A DNA stretch of 29,178 bases from Caldisphaera sp. (GCA_002877855.1 PNIA01000006.1:1-29178), one strand, 5' to 3'. Numbered from the stretch's first letter, positions 1 to 7,487 are shown. Made by a program: numbers and translations. The notes: generated by a model not told the origin, from the sequence alone.

Positions 1-271
1 CATAGTTAACTGAATTATCTTTAACCATTTCAGCTAATACTATCCCATTTACCTTTAAAACATTTACAATTCTGCTTTCAGGAGAGCCATGCAGATAAAT
101 GTAATTATCATCATTAGAATATAACATTGGAATAACATATGGTACCCCATCATATATGAATCCTACATGACATAAAAAGTTTTTGTTTAGAAAATCAATA
201 AGTTCATTTTTATTGTATGATGCTCTCTCTGGATATCTTGTTACTCTAAACTTTATGTTGTTCTCATTAAT
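1..271 (-). CDS. Partial PNPOx-like flavoprotein with no normal start codon
   Basis: The minus strand is open from the window edge to an in-frame TAA at 277-275. It encodes a pyridoxamine 5'-phosphate oxidase-like (FMN-binding split barrel) protein; readable motifs are RYPERASYNK, CHVGFIYDGVPYVIP, YIYLHGSPESR and VNGIVLAE followed by DNSVNY. The C-terminus lies outside the window. No ATG, GTG or TTG is available at the N-terminus. The Shine-Dalgarno-like GGGGAT (282-277) sits 5 nt before an ATT (271), while the nearby ATG (267) is in another frame and stops after four codons. Between the SPESR and VNGIV motifs the protein seems shorter than I remember for relatives, as if one core strand were missing. 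The family is fairly clear. Whether the gene is functional, uses an ATT start, or is a pseudogene is open. Confidence 0.6.
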   Translation of the reverse strand, partial: MNENNIKFRVTRYPERASYNKNELIDFLNKNFLCHVGFIYDGVPYVIPMLYSNDDNYIYLHGSPESRIVNVLKVNGIVLAEMVKDNSVNY

Positions 272-539
272 CTTTTATCCCCTTTTAATTTTAGATTCTA
301 AGTTACTTTAAATAGTTATTTACAATTTTAAGGCCATAGCGATAGTTAAATGTCTAATCATTACTTTAATAAATTGCTGTTTTACAGAGTTAAAGTTTAC
401 TATTTTTATTAGGAAGTATTTAACTTAAAATTAAAATATACAACTAATCATTAATTAATAAAACCTTATGTTTTATATTGTTTAAAACATAAGTGAAATA
501 AAATATAAGCAAGCTTTGTTATTAATTAGCGGGGATAAA

Positions 540-1007
540 ATGCAACAAATGTATAAGTCTATACCGGGAAGAGGTCTAGTGATATCTTCTATTGCAATTG
601 CAATGTTTTTCGCTATTATTATGATTATCGCAGGTTATTCTGTTAGTACAATACCTAATAAAGATATATATAACATAACAATCTCTTATTATAAATTACC
701 CAGCAATATAACTATATCTAATATAAAAAGCATGTTAGTTAATGTGCTCTATGGTTATGGTTTAGTTTTTTTAATATTGGGATTAATTAGTTTTCCGTTT
801 GTTTATTTACCATTATCTCATGATTTACCAGAAAAGGCAGAAAATCCAGCGTTACTTTTAGGTATAGTAGAAATTGTAGCAGGTATAGTAACAATCATAT
901 ATATCATACCAGGTATTTTGATGTTGTTGGCATGGAACCAAATTAAAAAATACAACAGAAATAAAGCCATATCATTATCCCTACAGCCTCAAAACAAAAC
1001 TCTTTAA
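540..1007 (+). CDS. Small membrane protein of unknown function
   Basis: A 155-residue hydrophobic protein that I do not recognise. Three membrane segments are visible: one near the N-terminus (GLVISSIAIAMFFAIIMIIA), a second after an Asn/Ile-rich extracytoplasmic-looking stretch (VLYGYGLVFLILGLISFPF), and a third near the C-terminus (LGIVEIVAGIVTIIYIIPG). The extracytoplasmic-looking stretch has NIT-type sequons that could be N-glycosylated. The C-terminus is polar and Lys/Asn/Gln-rich. I chose ATG 540 because GGGGAT lies 3 nt upstream; the frame stays open to a TTG at 516, but no ribosome site precedes that. It stands alone, convergent with the aminopeptidase gene, with 37 bp between stops. 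Confidence 0.75.
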   Translation: MQQMYKSIPGRGLVISSIAIAMFFAIIMIIAGYSVSTIPNKDIYNITISYYKLPSNITISNIKSMLVNVLYGYGLVFLILGLISFPFVYLPLSHDLPEKAENPALLLGIVEIVAGIVTIIYIIPGILMLLAWNQIKKYNRNKAISLSLQPQNKTL

Positions 1008-1044
1008 ATTAAAGGATTTAAGTAAATATTTTACTTTATAATAT

Positions 1045-2184
1045 TTAATTTAAAATTCTTGAAAATCTTGAAATTAATCTAGCTTTTTCTTTAGTTATAT
1101 ACATCATATCTTCTATTCTAACTCCATAAAGTCCTGGGTAATAAATTCCTGGCTCTACTGTAACTATCATTCCAGGTTCAAGTAGATCCTTTGAGTTAGG
1201 TCTTAAATATGGAAATTCATGTATTTCAACTCCTACTCCATGGCCTAATCCATGGTTAAAATACCTAGTAATTCCTTGTTTGTCAAAGATTTTTCTAGCA
1301 GCACTATCAGGTTCCCAAGCTTCTATTCCAGGTTTCATTACATCCATTGCTTCAGATTGGGCTTCTCCAACAGTTTCTATTAATTTTTTATACTCTTTTC
1401 CTCCATCGCCATACCATAGTGACCTTGTCATATCGCTTAAATAACCATTCATATTAGCCCCAAAGTCTATTAAAACAGGACCTGGTCTTTCTAACGTTAC
1501 TTTTCCAGGATTATAATGAGGTAAGGCTGTGTTTTCATAGAATCCGACAATTGTTGGAAAAGCTTCTCCCCATGCACCTTGTTCCATCAATGAGCTATAG
1601 AATGTTGCTTCAACTTGGCTTTCTGTAGGATGGTTTTCTAAGGAATCTAATGCCTTTCTTAAAGCCTTTTCGCTTGCATTAATTGATTCTATTATATTTT
1701 CAACTTCCCAATCATCCTTTGTTGACCTGATTTTAATGATATCATTGCTAATGTCTATAACTTTTAATTCTTCAGTTAAATATTTTCCAATATTATAATT
1801 GCTCCAAATTAAATCAGCCCCTATTTTATTTCCACATTGGCTTGATATAGATTTAATTGCTTCTAATAGACCTCCTTCAATAAGATCACTCTTGGATATA
1901 GGTGGTTCTGTTCCTTTTTCTCCTGGCCTATAAAATGCCTTTAACAATATATCCTTTGGAGCTCTACTTAGCATCCTAAAGTAATCTAATGTAGATGTTA
2001 GTAAATAATCAGGGCATTTATTAGATAGAATTAAGATTTCTGTGGGGTCTCTCATTCCAGTTGAGTATATTATATTTGCTTGTCCAGTTAATATTATTGA
2101 ATCAAGACCTTTATTTTCTAAAATAGACTTAATTTTGCTTTTGCTTTTGTTCCAATTTTCATTCAAAATTAACACCTTATACAA
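1045..2184 (-). CDS. M24 family metallopeptidase (Xaa-Pro aminopeptidase/dipeptidase)
   Basis: A 379-residue M24 (pita-bread fold) peptidase that probably removes the residue before proline from peptides in the cytoplasm. The N-terminal half (about 1-160) is the creatinase-like domain and the rest is catalytic. All five expected metal ligands are visible: D240 and D251 in the [16 protein letters not shown] region, H315 in GLGHGVG, E344 in VTVEPGIYY and E358 in VRIEDM. The length is normal for archaeal PepQ-like enzymes. The start overlaps the end of the L37e gene by 8 bp, so it is probably co-transcribed as the last gene of LSm-L37e-peptidase. Xaa-Pro aminopeptidase and prolidase cannot be told apart from sequence. 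Confidence 0.92.
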   Translation of the reverse strand: MYKVLILNENWNKSKSKIKSILENKGLDSIILTGQANIIYSTGMRDPTEILILSNKCPDYLLTSTLDYFRMLSRAPKDILLKAFYRPGEKGTEPPISKSDLIEGGLLEAIKSISSQCGNKIGADLIWSNYNIGKYLTEELKVIDISNDIIKIRSTKDDWEVENIIESINASEKALRKALDSLENHPTESQVEATFYSSLMEQGAWGEAFPTIVGFYENTALPHYNPGKVTLERPGPVLIDFGANMNGYLSDMTRSLWYGDGGKEYKKLIETVGEAQSEAMDVMKPGIEAWEPDSAARKIFDKQGITRYFNHGLGHGVGVEIHEFPYLRPNSKDLLEPGMIVTVEPGIYYPGLYGVRIEDMMYITKEKARLISRFSRILN

Positions 2185-2365
2185 TTCTTATGCGGTTAAC
2201 TTTTTTATTTTGCCAGCTATACTTTCTTATTTTTTTGCTTTTTCCATATCCGCAGGCTGCACAATATCCCTTTGCTACATTAAAAGCTCTTCTTCCACAT
2301 CTCCTACAAATTATATGAGTTTTGCCTTTGCTATGTAGCCCTCTAGACGGAGTACCTTTCGTCAA
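2177..2365 (-). CDS. rpl37e: 50S ribosomal protein L37e
   Basis: A 62-residue zinc-ribbon protein of the large ribosomal subunit. It shows the family start TKGTPS, cysteines C20-x2-C23 and C35-x2-C38 forming the zinc site (CRRCG and CAACG), and the diagnostic tail [12 protein letters not shown] chose the TTG at 2365 because GGTGA (2375-2371) lies 5 nt upstream and the resulting protein begins MTKGTPS as relatives do. A GTG at 2374 would add three residues and overlaps the LSm stop as GTGA. The LSm-L37e pair is a widespread archaeal arrangement and suggests translational coupling. Confidence 0.95.
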   Translation of the reverse strand: MTKGTPSRGLHSKGKTHIICRRCGRRAFNVAKGYCAACGYGKSKKIRKYSWQNKKVNRIRIV

Positions 2366-2370
2366 TCTAT

Positions 2371-2610
2371 TCACCCAGCAGGACTTACAGCTATAACATT
2401 ATCTCCTCTTAATAATACTAATCCGAGAGGTCTAGATGTTTTGCCTTCGAGCTCTTCAGCTTTTTCTAAAACCAAATTGAGGTGTTGATCATAGCTAGTA
2501 AGTATACCCTTAATTTCTCTATTCCCTTTCATTTTTACTAATACACTTGAATTTACGTAATCAGCTATTACCTTAAACGTGTTTGATTGTAAATGTGAAT
2601 TTTCAGCCAT
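2371..2610 (-). CDS. Archaeal Sm-like protein (LSm/SmAP)
   Basis: A 79-residue LSm protein expected to form a heptameric ring that binds U-rich RNA. The Sm1 motif covers about 31-50, with G35, D41 and N45 in the [14 protein letters not shown] stretch. The Sm2 motif is LLRGDNV (67-72 region). I chose ATG 2610, which has GAGGAG 7 nt upstream, over a GTG at 2631 that lacks a ribosome site. A TATA-like CTTTAAATAA (2663-2654) would place transcription start near 2632. It is the first gene of the LSm-L37e-peptidase cluster. Confidence 0.95.
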   Translation of the reverse strand: MAENSHLQSNTFKVIADYVNSSVLVKMKGNREIKGILTSYDQHLNLVLEKAEELEGKTSRPLGLVLLRGDNVIAVSPAG

Positions 2611-2653
2611 TACATTTCTCCTCTGTATCACTGAGTTATAAAGACTAACTAGG

Positions 2654-2663
2654 TTATTTAAAG
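2654..2663 (-). promoter_or_regulatory. TATA box for the LSm operon
   Basis: CTTTAAATAA on the minus strand lies about 26 bp before a predicted transcript start near 2632, giving a leader of some 22 nt that contains the GAGGAG ribosome site of the LSm gene. Confidence 0.5.
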
Positions 2664-2719
2664 TCTTTCTGTATTTTCACTAATGAAATTTAAACTTCTT
2701 TCGTAATAAATAAATAATG

Positions 2720-2783
2720 GCCCCAATGATAGGCATTCAAATTCAGAGTAAAACTATGATGAGCAACGGGTCTAACGAGGGGC
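2720..2783 (+). ncRNA. Candidate structured ncRNA, C/D-box-like
   Basis: This 64-bp patch is clearly richer in G+C than the A+T-rich DNA around it, a known hallmark of RNA genes in low-G+C thermophiles. It is closed by GCCCC (2720-2724) pairing with GGGGC (2779-2783). Just inside the stem is ATGATAG (2726-2732, box C-like), and ATGATGA (2756-2762) is a perfect C' match. Twelve bases after it comes ACGA, a poor match to box D (CTGA). The D and D' boxes are therefore degenerate, so the C/D assignment is an inference; an RNA of another class is possible. The strand is assigned from the box C match. Confidence 0.35.
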
Positions 2784-2854
2784 GCAGGACTTATTTGGAT
2801 ATTGGATTAAAATATTTTAATTCTTGGCTAAAAATTTAAAATAAGGAGATGTAT

Positions 2855-3367
2855 ATGTCTGATAAGATAAAAATAAGTAAACGTTATCTACTTTCTAAGA
2901 AGTCTGCAAAGGAGTTAAAAGAGAGAGTAGAAAAATTATATTCTAAATTAAACATAGAATGGGAAAACGTTGAAAGAGTAGAATATGAAAATATAATTAT
3001 ATATGTAATTAATGGTATTGCCACTTTGACAGAAATAGACAATTTAATTTTTCCTACATTAATATATATGCTAAAAAAAGATAGTTCTTGGGCCCAGGGA
3101 GTAATAATAGATAGAGGAGCAACAAATGCAGTTTCTAGAGGAGCTGATCTGATGTTGCCAGGAATTAAAGGAATTAGAGGGAAATTTAAAGAAGGTGATA
3201 TAGTTTTTGCTTTTGATATTGAGAAATCGATACCAGTGATGGTAGGTAAGGCTTTATTGAGTAGCGATAAAATAAATGAATCAATAAACCAAAAAGCCAA
3301 AGGTAGGGCTATACAAAATTTGCATTATGCAGGCGATTTAATTTGGAAGATTTCGATATCTATTTAA
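2855..3367 (+). CDS. PUA-domain RNA-binding protein (MCT-1/Tma20-like)
   Basis: A 170-residue protein. The N-terminal half (1-80) is a DUF1947-like pre-PUA domain, and the C-terminal half (about 83-160) is a PUA domain with the typical VSRGADLMLPGI core and a KEGDIVFAF strand. In eukaryotes the relatives MCT-1/Tma20 bind the ribosome and initiator tRNA; archaeal members are presumed translation-related RNA-binding proteins. I chose ATG 2855 because GGAG (2845-2848) is 6 nt upstream. An in-frame ATG at 2849 directly abuts that site and is unlikely to be used. It is monocistronic, with the ncRNA candidate just upstream. Confidence 0.82.
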   Translation: MSDKIKISKRYLLSKKSAKELKERVEKLYSKLNIEWENVERVEYENIIIYVINGIATLTEIDNLIFPTLIYMLKKDSSWAQGVIIDRGATNAVSRGADLMLPGIKGIRGKFKEGDIVFAFDIEKSIPVMVGKALLSSDKINESINQKAKGRAIQNLHYAGDLIWKISISI

Positions 3368-3740
3368 TTTATAAAGCTTTTATTAAAAAGATGCTTAAAT
3401 AACTCCATCAAATAAAATGTAAGATTTTATTGTTTGATAATTTAGCATTGCTTTTTGCTAAATTTATAGGTTTTTAATTTGATATTGTGTTGAATAGTAC
3501 CTCAATGAACCCTAAGGCAATGGTGGGGAAGCGCTTAATGAAAATCCTACATCTTCATAGGATCCCCTCATGTAGACTGCAATAAGGAAAGAAATAAGGG
3601 ATACGATGTGAGTTTATATCTAATATTATGTGTGTCTTGAAAGCCTAAGGTTACTATCAAATAATCTTATGAGGATAAACCTTATTGTTTTATGATAAAG
3701 AAACAACAAACTTTATCGTTTAGAACAAAGATCAGAAGAG
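3368..3740. other. 373-bp gap with hairpins and a G+C-rich island, no gene
   Basis: No convincing ORF is seen. Three structures stand out. The first is a perfect 9-bp hairpin, AATTTAGCA (3439-3447) with TGCTAAATT (3456-3464). The second is a G+C-rich island at about 3500-3600, holding GGGG before ATCCTA (3544-3549) and TAGGAT (3558-3563) followed by CCCC. The third is a 9-bp stem with one G-U pair, ATGATAAAG (3692-3700) with CTTTATCGT (3711-3719). The first and last may act as terminators for the convergent PUA and Rpo8 genes. The middle island could be an RNA gene or an insertion-sequence remnant. Confidence 0.4.
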
Positions 3741-4076
3741 TTATGATTTTCTAAGGCACAAATAATATTTTTCATTATAATTTAGTCCTATAGGCGGATC
3801 AAATTGAAATAAAATTCCCCAAAGGGATAGAATTGTAATCTTAGCTTGATCTTCAGGTTTAACCAAATATCCATGAGCACAAAAATCATATGACTCAATA
3901 TTTTCAGGCTTCTTATTATCTATATATAGTTCTATTTTATCTCCTTCATTAACATTAAACAAATTTTCTATTAAATCAAATGTTATATGGATCTTATCAT
4001 TATTTGCTTCGACTACTTTAGCTCCCTGTAACTTTGATGGACTTATTTTCTTGATCTCAACTCTTGAATTGAACAT
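3741..4076 (-). CDS. rpo8: DNA-directed RNA polymerase subunit Rpo8 (RpoG)
   Basis: A 111-residue protein that I recognise as the crenarchaeal counterpart of eukaryotic Rpb8, a small subunit on the surface of RNA polymerase. Family marks are the NVNEGDKIEL strand, DFCAHGYL (relatives have DFCARGYV), the SLWGILF stretch and the end YLCLRKS. The length is typical (about 110-130). The start ATG is preceded by GGGAG with 5-6 nt spacing. A TATA-like ATTTATAAA (4117-4109 on this strand) predicts a very short leader. It is separately promoted from the Rieske gene upstream. Confidence 0.88.
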   Translation of the reverse strand: MFNSRVEIKKISPSKLQGAKVVEANNDKIHITFDLIENLFNVNEGDKIELYIDNKKPENIESYDFCAHGYLVKPEDQAKITILSLWGILFQFDPPIGLNYNEKYYLCLRKS

Positions 4077-4108
4077 GCCTTACTCCCTAGTATCTATGTT
4101 TTCTAAGG

Positions 4109-4117
4109 ATTTATAAA
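4109..4117 (-). promoter_or_regulatory. TATA box for rpo8
   Basis: On the minus strand the element reads TTTATAAAT. It lies some 35 bp before the start codon, so transcription would begin near 4087 and give a leader of about 10 nt that still contains GGGAG. Confidence 0.5.
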
Positions 4118-4138
4118 CTGATAAAATTTATTTTTGAA

Positions 4139-4483
4139 TTAAATATCTATTTCAATAAATCCATCATTATTTAGTCTAACTTTATATGTTTTTAAATTGA
4201 CTGACTTATCCCTTTTAAATTCGCATGGAACTTCAGGTTTTATTTGAGGCGGGACAATCATCTTTCCGCTTATAACATCAAATTTTGCTCCATGAAGAGG
4301 ACAAGCAGCTATGTTATCTGAAACATCACTTAGTAAACCACAGCCCATATGAGAGCAAACGGCATCCATACCATAAAACTGGTCTTTATACTTAACTATT
4401 AATATTGGCTTATCATCAACCATAACTATCGCAGAATTTCTTTTATCAAATATTTTTCCTATAACAGACAATCTTCTAAACAT
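4139..4483 (-). CDS. Soluble Rieske-type [2Fe-2S] protein
   Basis: A 114-residue Rieske domain protein without a membrane anchor or signal peptide. The cluster ligands are present: C43 and H45 in CSHMGC, and C61 and H64 in CPLHGAKFD. The rest is the usual beta-sandwich core. Such proteins act as small electron carriers (Rieske ferredoxins), for example for oxygenases or other redox enzymes. The partner is not evident here; the window's OFOR and ETF genes are too far away to link. The ATG is preceded by AGAGGCG, 6 nt away, and a TATA box lies at 4525-4517. Confidence 0.92.
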   Translation of the reverse strand: MFRRLSVIGKIFDKRNSAIVMVDDKPILIVKYKDQFYGMDAVCSHMGCGLLSDVSDNIAACPLHGAKFDVISGKMIVPPQIKPEVPCEFKRDKSVNLKTYKVRLNNDGFIEIDI

Positions 4484-4555
4484 TTATTTCGCCTCTTAGT
4501 TAATATATCTGTAACTAATATAAATATTTTAGTAATAAAAGTTTATTTCGCCTCT
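4483..4555. repeat. 14-bp direct repeat in the Rieske leader/promoter
   Basis: TTTATTTCGCCTCT occurs at 4483-4496 and again at 4542-4555. Read on the minus strand (AGAGGCGAAATAAA), the first copy is the ribosome-binding site of the Rieske gene and runs into its ATG. The second copy lies upstream of the TATA box, where it cannot serve translation of this gene. Two 14-bp matches within 75 bp are unlikely by chance. Confidence 0.7.
4517..4525 (-). promoter_or_regulatory. TATA box for the Rieske gene
   Basis: ATTTATATT on the minus strand predicts a transcript start near 4495-4498. The leader would be about 12-15 nt and consist of little more than the AGAGGCG ribosome site. Confidence 0.5.
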
Positions 4556-4639
4556 GTAATATAGCATATTAATTTAATTAAGGAATTTACCTTGAGCAAT
4601 AGTAATGTGAAGAGAATAATTATTTTTGTTTTAAAATAG

Positions 4640-4653
4640 TTTTATATATAAAA
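4640..4653 (+). promoter_or_regulatory. TATA box for the four-cysteine protein gene
   Basis: TTTTATATATAAAA is a strong archaeal TATA element. Transcription would start near 4673, about 48 nt before the GTG start codon at 4721. Confidence 0.5.
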
Positions 4654-4720
4654 TAGTAAAATACTTAGGATCTTATAATTTATAAAATTTTAATATTGAG
4701 AGCAGTTAATAGCAATAAAG

Positions 4721-5014
4721 GTGAGGAAAACGGAATCAAATAAAAAATGCAGAAATTGCGCAATGTGGAGACCTCACGTAGTTTATCCATTTATAGGTTT
4801 ATGTGTAAAACATGGCAAATTAACTGGTGATGACGATTCTTGCGATTATTTTATGGAAATTCAAGTAAATTCTCAGGATTTTTATTGGGTACCAGAAATT
4901 AGAAGCAGAGTTTTTGGAGAGGAAGCAAAACTTCTTAAAAGAGAAGGGTTTAAAATTTATTTGGGAGCTTATGTAGATCCAGATGTAAGAGAAGAAATAT
5001 ATGGAGGTTTTTAA
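4721..5014 (+). CDS. Unrecognised small protein with four cysteines
   Basis: A 97-residue protein that I cannot place in a family. Four cysteines, C10, C13, C28 and C41, lie in the N-terminal half (KCRNCAMWRP, GLCVKHG, SCDYF). They are spaced like a small zinc-ribbon or iron-sulfur site, with an aromatic- and Pro-containing loop between them. The C-terminal half is charged and probably alpha/beta. The start is GTG 4721; the closest ATG (4747) is out of frame and an in-frame TGA lies at 4697-4699. The GGTGAGG overlapping the start codon is odd, since it would be the natural ribosome site for a start further down. The gene has its own TATA box and no close operon partner. Confidence 0.7.
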   Translation: MRKTESNKKCRNCAMWRPHVVYPFIGLCVKHGKLTGDDDSCDYFMEIQVNSQDFYWVPEIRSRVFGEEAKLLKREGFKIYLGAYVDPDVREEIYGGF

Positions 5015-5354
5015 ATTTTTAGATGCTGTAAATAAAAAGTGTGTAATTTGGAATTTGCACAGAAATTAAAAACTAATAAAAAGATATAGAAAGAAATTAA
5101 CAACTCAAGGCTAATTAAAATAGCTTATTGAATTTATCTTTAATTAGAAAAGGTTTTTAATTTTAAAATACTTAAGATAAAAAATGTATCATAGTTTTAA
5201 GACAAAAGTTGTTAACTTTGAGCTATAGAAGATTAAAACATCAAAGTTAGACTTAAGTTAATAAAAATATAAAAATGAAGTTATATAAAAAGTAAATAAC
5301 ACCATTTATAAATATTATAAATTAGTTGTTAGATAGAAATAAAGTAGACGAGTT
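5015..5354. other. 340-bp A+T-rich gap with an inverted repeat and a promoter
   Basis: No ORF or RNA gene is seen. A perfect 9-bp inverted repeat, TAACTTTGA (5213-5221) and TCAAAGTTA (5241-5249), has a 19-nt spacer. A TATA-like TTTATAAATA (5305-5314) would start the radical SAM transcript near 5335. The inverted repeat is about 60-90 bp upstream of that TATA box, so an activator or operator site is possible but not shown. Confidence 0.4.
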
Positions 5355-6851
5355 ATGAAAAATCAGACAATTATTGAAAAAGGATTAGTTAAGAAAAAAT
5401 TTAGAAAAGGAATGAAAAAAATAGCATTATTTTACCCATCAAACTACAATATAGCTATGTCTTCTTTAATATATCATAGAATTTATTTCCTTCTTAATGA
5501 TATTGATGACATCTATGTAGAAAGGTTTTTTATTGATATTAGAGATGAAAATACAGGTAGATTGAGAAGCTTAGAAAATAGGATGAACTTAGAAAACTTT
5601 GATTATATTATCGTCCCAATTCATTATGAATTAGATTATGTTAATATTATAAAGGCATTAATGAGCAGCAATATAGAAATTTATTCAATAAGAAGAGAAA
5701 AGCCAAAGATAATCCTAGGCGGGCCTACTGTAACAGCAAATCCAGAACCTTTAGGAGATTTGTCAGATATAGAAATTATTGGAGATTTAGAAGCAGTATG
5801 GGATGATCTCATTGATATTATACGAAATGATTCTATCGAGCCAAAGAGAGGGATTTATGTTCCAAAATTAGGTAAGATAGAAACAGAGGAAGCTATAGCA
5901 AAAAGCATATTTAAATCTGATTATAGAAGAATCTTAAGTAAAGAAGCTAAATTTACTTTAGCGGTAGAAGCCATGAGGGGTTGTCCATTTAATTGCTTAT
6001 TTTGTATGGAAAGTTATATAACAAAGCCTGTTAGATATAAAGAATATGATGATATAATTAAAGAAATTAATGAGCTTAATTCTAGGTATGGAGAAAAGAT
6101 TACTTTAATGGGCCTAACGCTGAATTCTCACCCAAGGTTTAAAGAAATTCTTAAATATAGTATCGAAAATAAAATAGACATTTCTTTACCTTCTCTAAGA
6201 GCGGAGTTGTTAGATGAGGACTCAATAAAAATGATTTCTAAACTAAGGCAATTAACATTAACCATCGCTCCAGAAAGCTCTGAAAGAATTAGAAATGCGC
6301 TGGGGAAAAATATATCTAATGATGATATTATAAATGTTGCTAGATATGCTAAGAAGTATAATATGAATCTAAAGCTCTATTTAATGGTTTCCATTCCAGG
6401 GGAAAATAAGGAAGATTTAAAGGAAATGGTAGAATTAACAAAAGAAATTAAAAAGATAGGAGTTAAAAAAATTCATTTGAGTGTTAACCCATTAGTAATC
6501 AAGCCTAGGACTCCCTTACAATGGTTACCAATGAATAGCGAGAAAAATATGAAAGAAAAAATTAAATATATAAGGGAAAACGCTTTGTATGATGATATAA
6601 CTATATATGATCCTTTTTATGCGTTAATTCAAGGAGGTATATCATTATCTGATAGAAACGTCTTAAAACATTTAATAGATGTATCTATAGGTCAAGGTAA
6701 GCCTTCTTGGAGAAGGGCATTGAATAACGGTTTGGCTGAAAACGCTATTAGAGAAAAACACGAACCATTTCCATGGAGCCATATAAAGGGATTTATAGAG
6801 GAAGCTATCATGAAGAAAATTCTAGAGGCTTTTTTAAATAGGATAAGCTAA
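5355..6851 (+). CDS. Radical SAM protein with N-terminal B12-binding-like domain
   Basis: A 498-residue radical SAM enzyme. Residues about 20-165 resemble a cobalamin-binding-like Rossmann domain (KIALFYPSNYNIAMSS, then ILGGPTVTANPEP). The radical SAM core starts with the [4Fe-4S]-binding C210-x3-C214-x2-C217 in RGCPFNCLFC. Downstream are TLTIAPESSERIRNALGK and LYLMVSIPGENKEDL, typical of B12-binding-type and YgiQ-like radical SAM families. Whether it binds cobalamin cannot be told: a clear DxHxxG motif is not visible. The substrate is unknown. ATG 5355 has only a weak upstream site, so the transcript may have a poor leader. It appears monocistronic and is followed by T-rich DNA (6879-6893). 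Confidence 0.88.
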   Translation: MKNQTIIEKGLVKKKFRKGMKKIALFYPSNYNIAMSSLIYHRIYFLLNDIDDIYVERFFIDIRDENTGRLRSLENRMNLENFDYIIVPIHYELDYVNIIKALMSSNIEIYSIRREKPKIILGGPTVTANPEPLGDLSDIEIIGDLEAVWDDLIDIIRNDSIEPKRGIYVPKLGKIETEEAIAKSIFKSDYRRILSKEAKFTLAVEAMRGCPFNCLFCMESYITKPVRYKEYDDIIKEINELNSRYGEKITLMGLTLNSHPRFKEILKYSIENKIDISLPSLRAELLDEDSIKMISKLRQLTLTIAPESSERIRNALGKNISNDDIINVARYAKKYNMNLKLYLMVSIPGENKEDLKEMVELTKEIKKIGVKKIHLSVNPLVIKPRTPLQWLPMNSEKNMKEKIKYIRENALYDDITIYDPFYALIQGGISLSDRNVLKHLIDVSIGQGKPSWRRALNNGLAENAIREKHEPFPWSHIKGFIEEAIMKKILEAFLNRIS

Positions 6852-6972
6852 AAAATTATTGGTAAATTTTATATTACTTTTTTTATAAGAGAATCAGGTT
6901 AAGAATAATTTTATAATATTATGCTAAAAGATAAATTCTTTTTAAGCTTCATTAACTAAGAGGTGATGCATA

Positions 6973-7329
6973 GTGAATGAAATAAAGATTGTTCTTCACT
7001 TTGATAGTAACGATCAGCAAAAGTTTAAAACATTAATTTCAAGTTTGTATGATATAATAGATTCATTAAAAGACTCAGAAAAAGATATTAATGTAGTAGT
7101 TAACGATGTTGGAGTTATGCAGTTTTTAAAAGGAAATTTTGATAAATATAATTTAGAAACTTTAAAGGAAGTCATGGGATCAGATGTTAAGATATGGATA
7201 TGTAGCGTCTCCTTAAGAAAGTACGGGCTATCTTTTAATGATTTAGTTGATGGGCTGCTATTAGCAAGTTCTGGTATGCTTAAATTAATGGAGTTTATAA
7301 AAAACGGATATGTTTATTTAAAAATTTAA
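6973..7329 (+). CDS. DsrE/F-like sulfur-relay protein
   Basis: A 118-residue alpha/beta protein of the DsrE/DsrF-like fold. The features are an N-terminal strand KIVLHF, a central strand with NDVGVMQFL, and VKIWICSVSLRKYGL with C77 at the position of the family's reactive cysteine, followed by a GLLLASSGMLKLMEFIKNGY end. DsrE-like proteins pass persulfide sulfur or regulate sulfur metabolism. No sulfur genes are adjacent, so the role is unassigned. The start is GTG 6973, with AGGTGAT 5 nt upstream; overlapping ATGs are out of frame. Confidence 0.75.
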   Translation: MNEIKIVLHFDSNDQQKFKTLISSLYDIIDSLKDSEKDINVVVNDVGVMQFLKGNFDKYNLETLKEVMGSDVKIWICSVSLRKYGLSFNDLVDGLLLASSGMLKLMEFIKNGYVYLKI

Positions 7330-7487
7330 TATATTTGCCTAAATATGATTTATTTAGAAATCATAATAAATAATACCGAAGCTAGTAAGAGATGGTACAA
7401 AAGTAGATACTATCTTATTTCCATCAACAGATAATTATCCCACGTAAAATACACAAATATGACCTGTTCAATACTGGGCTACAAACC

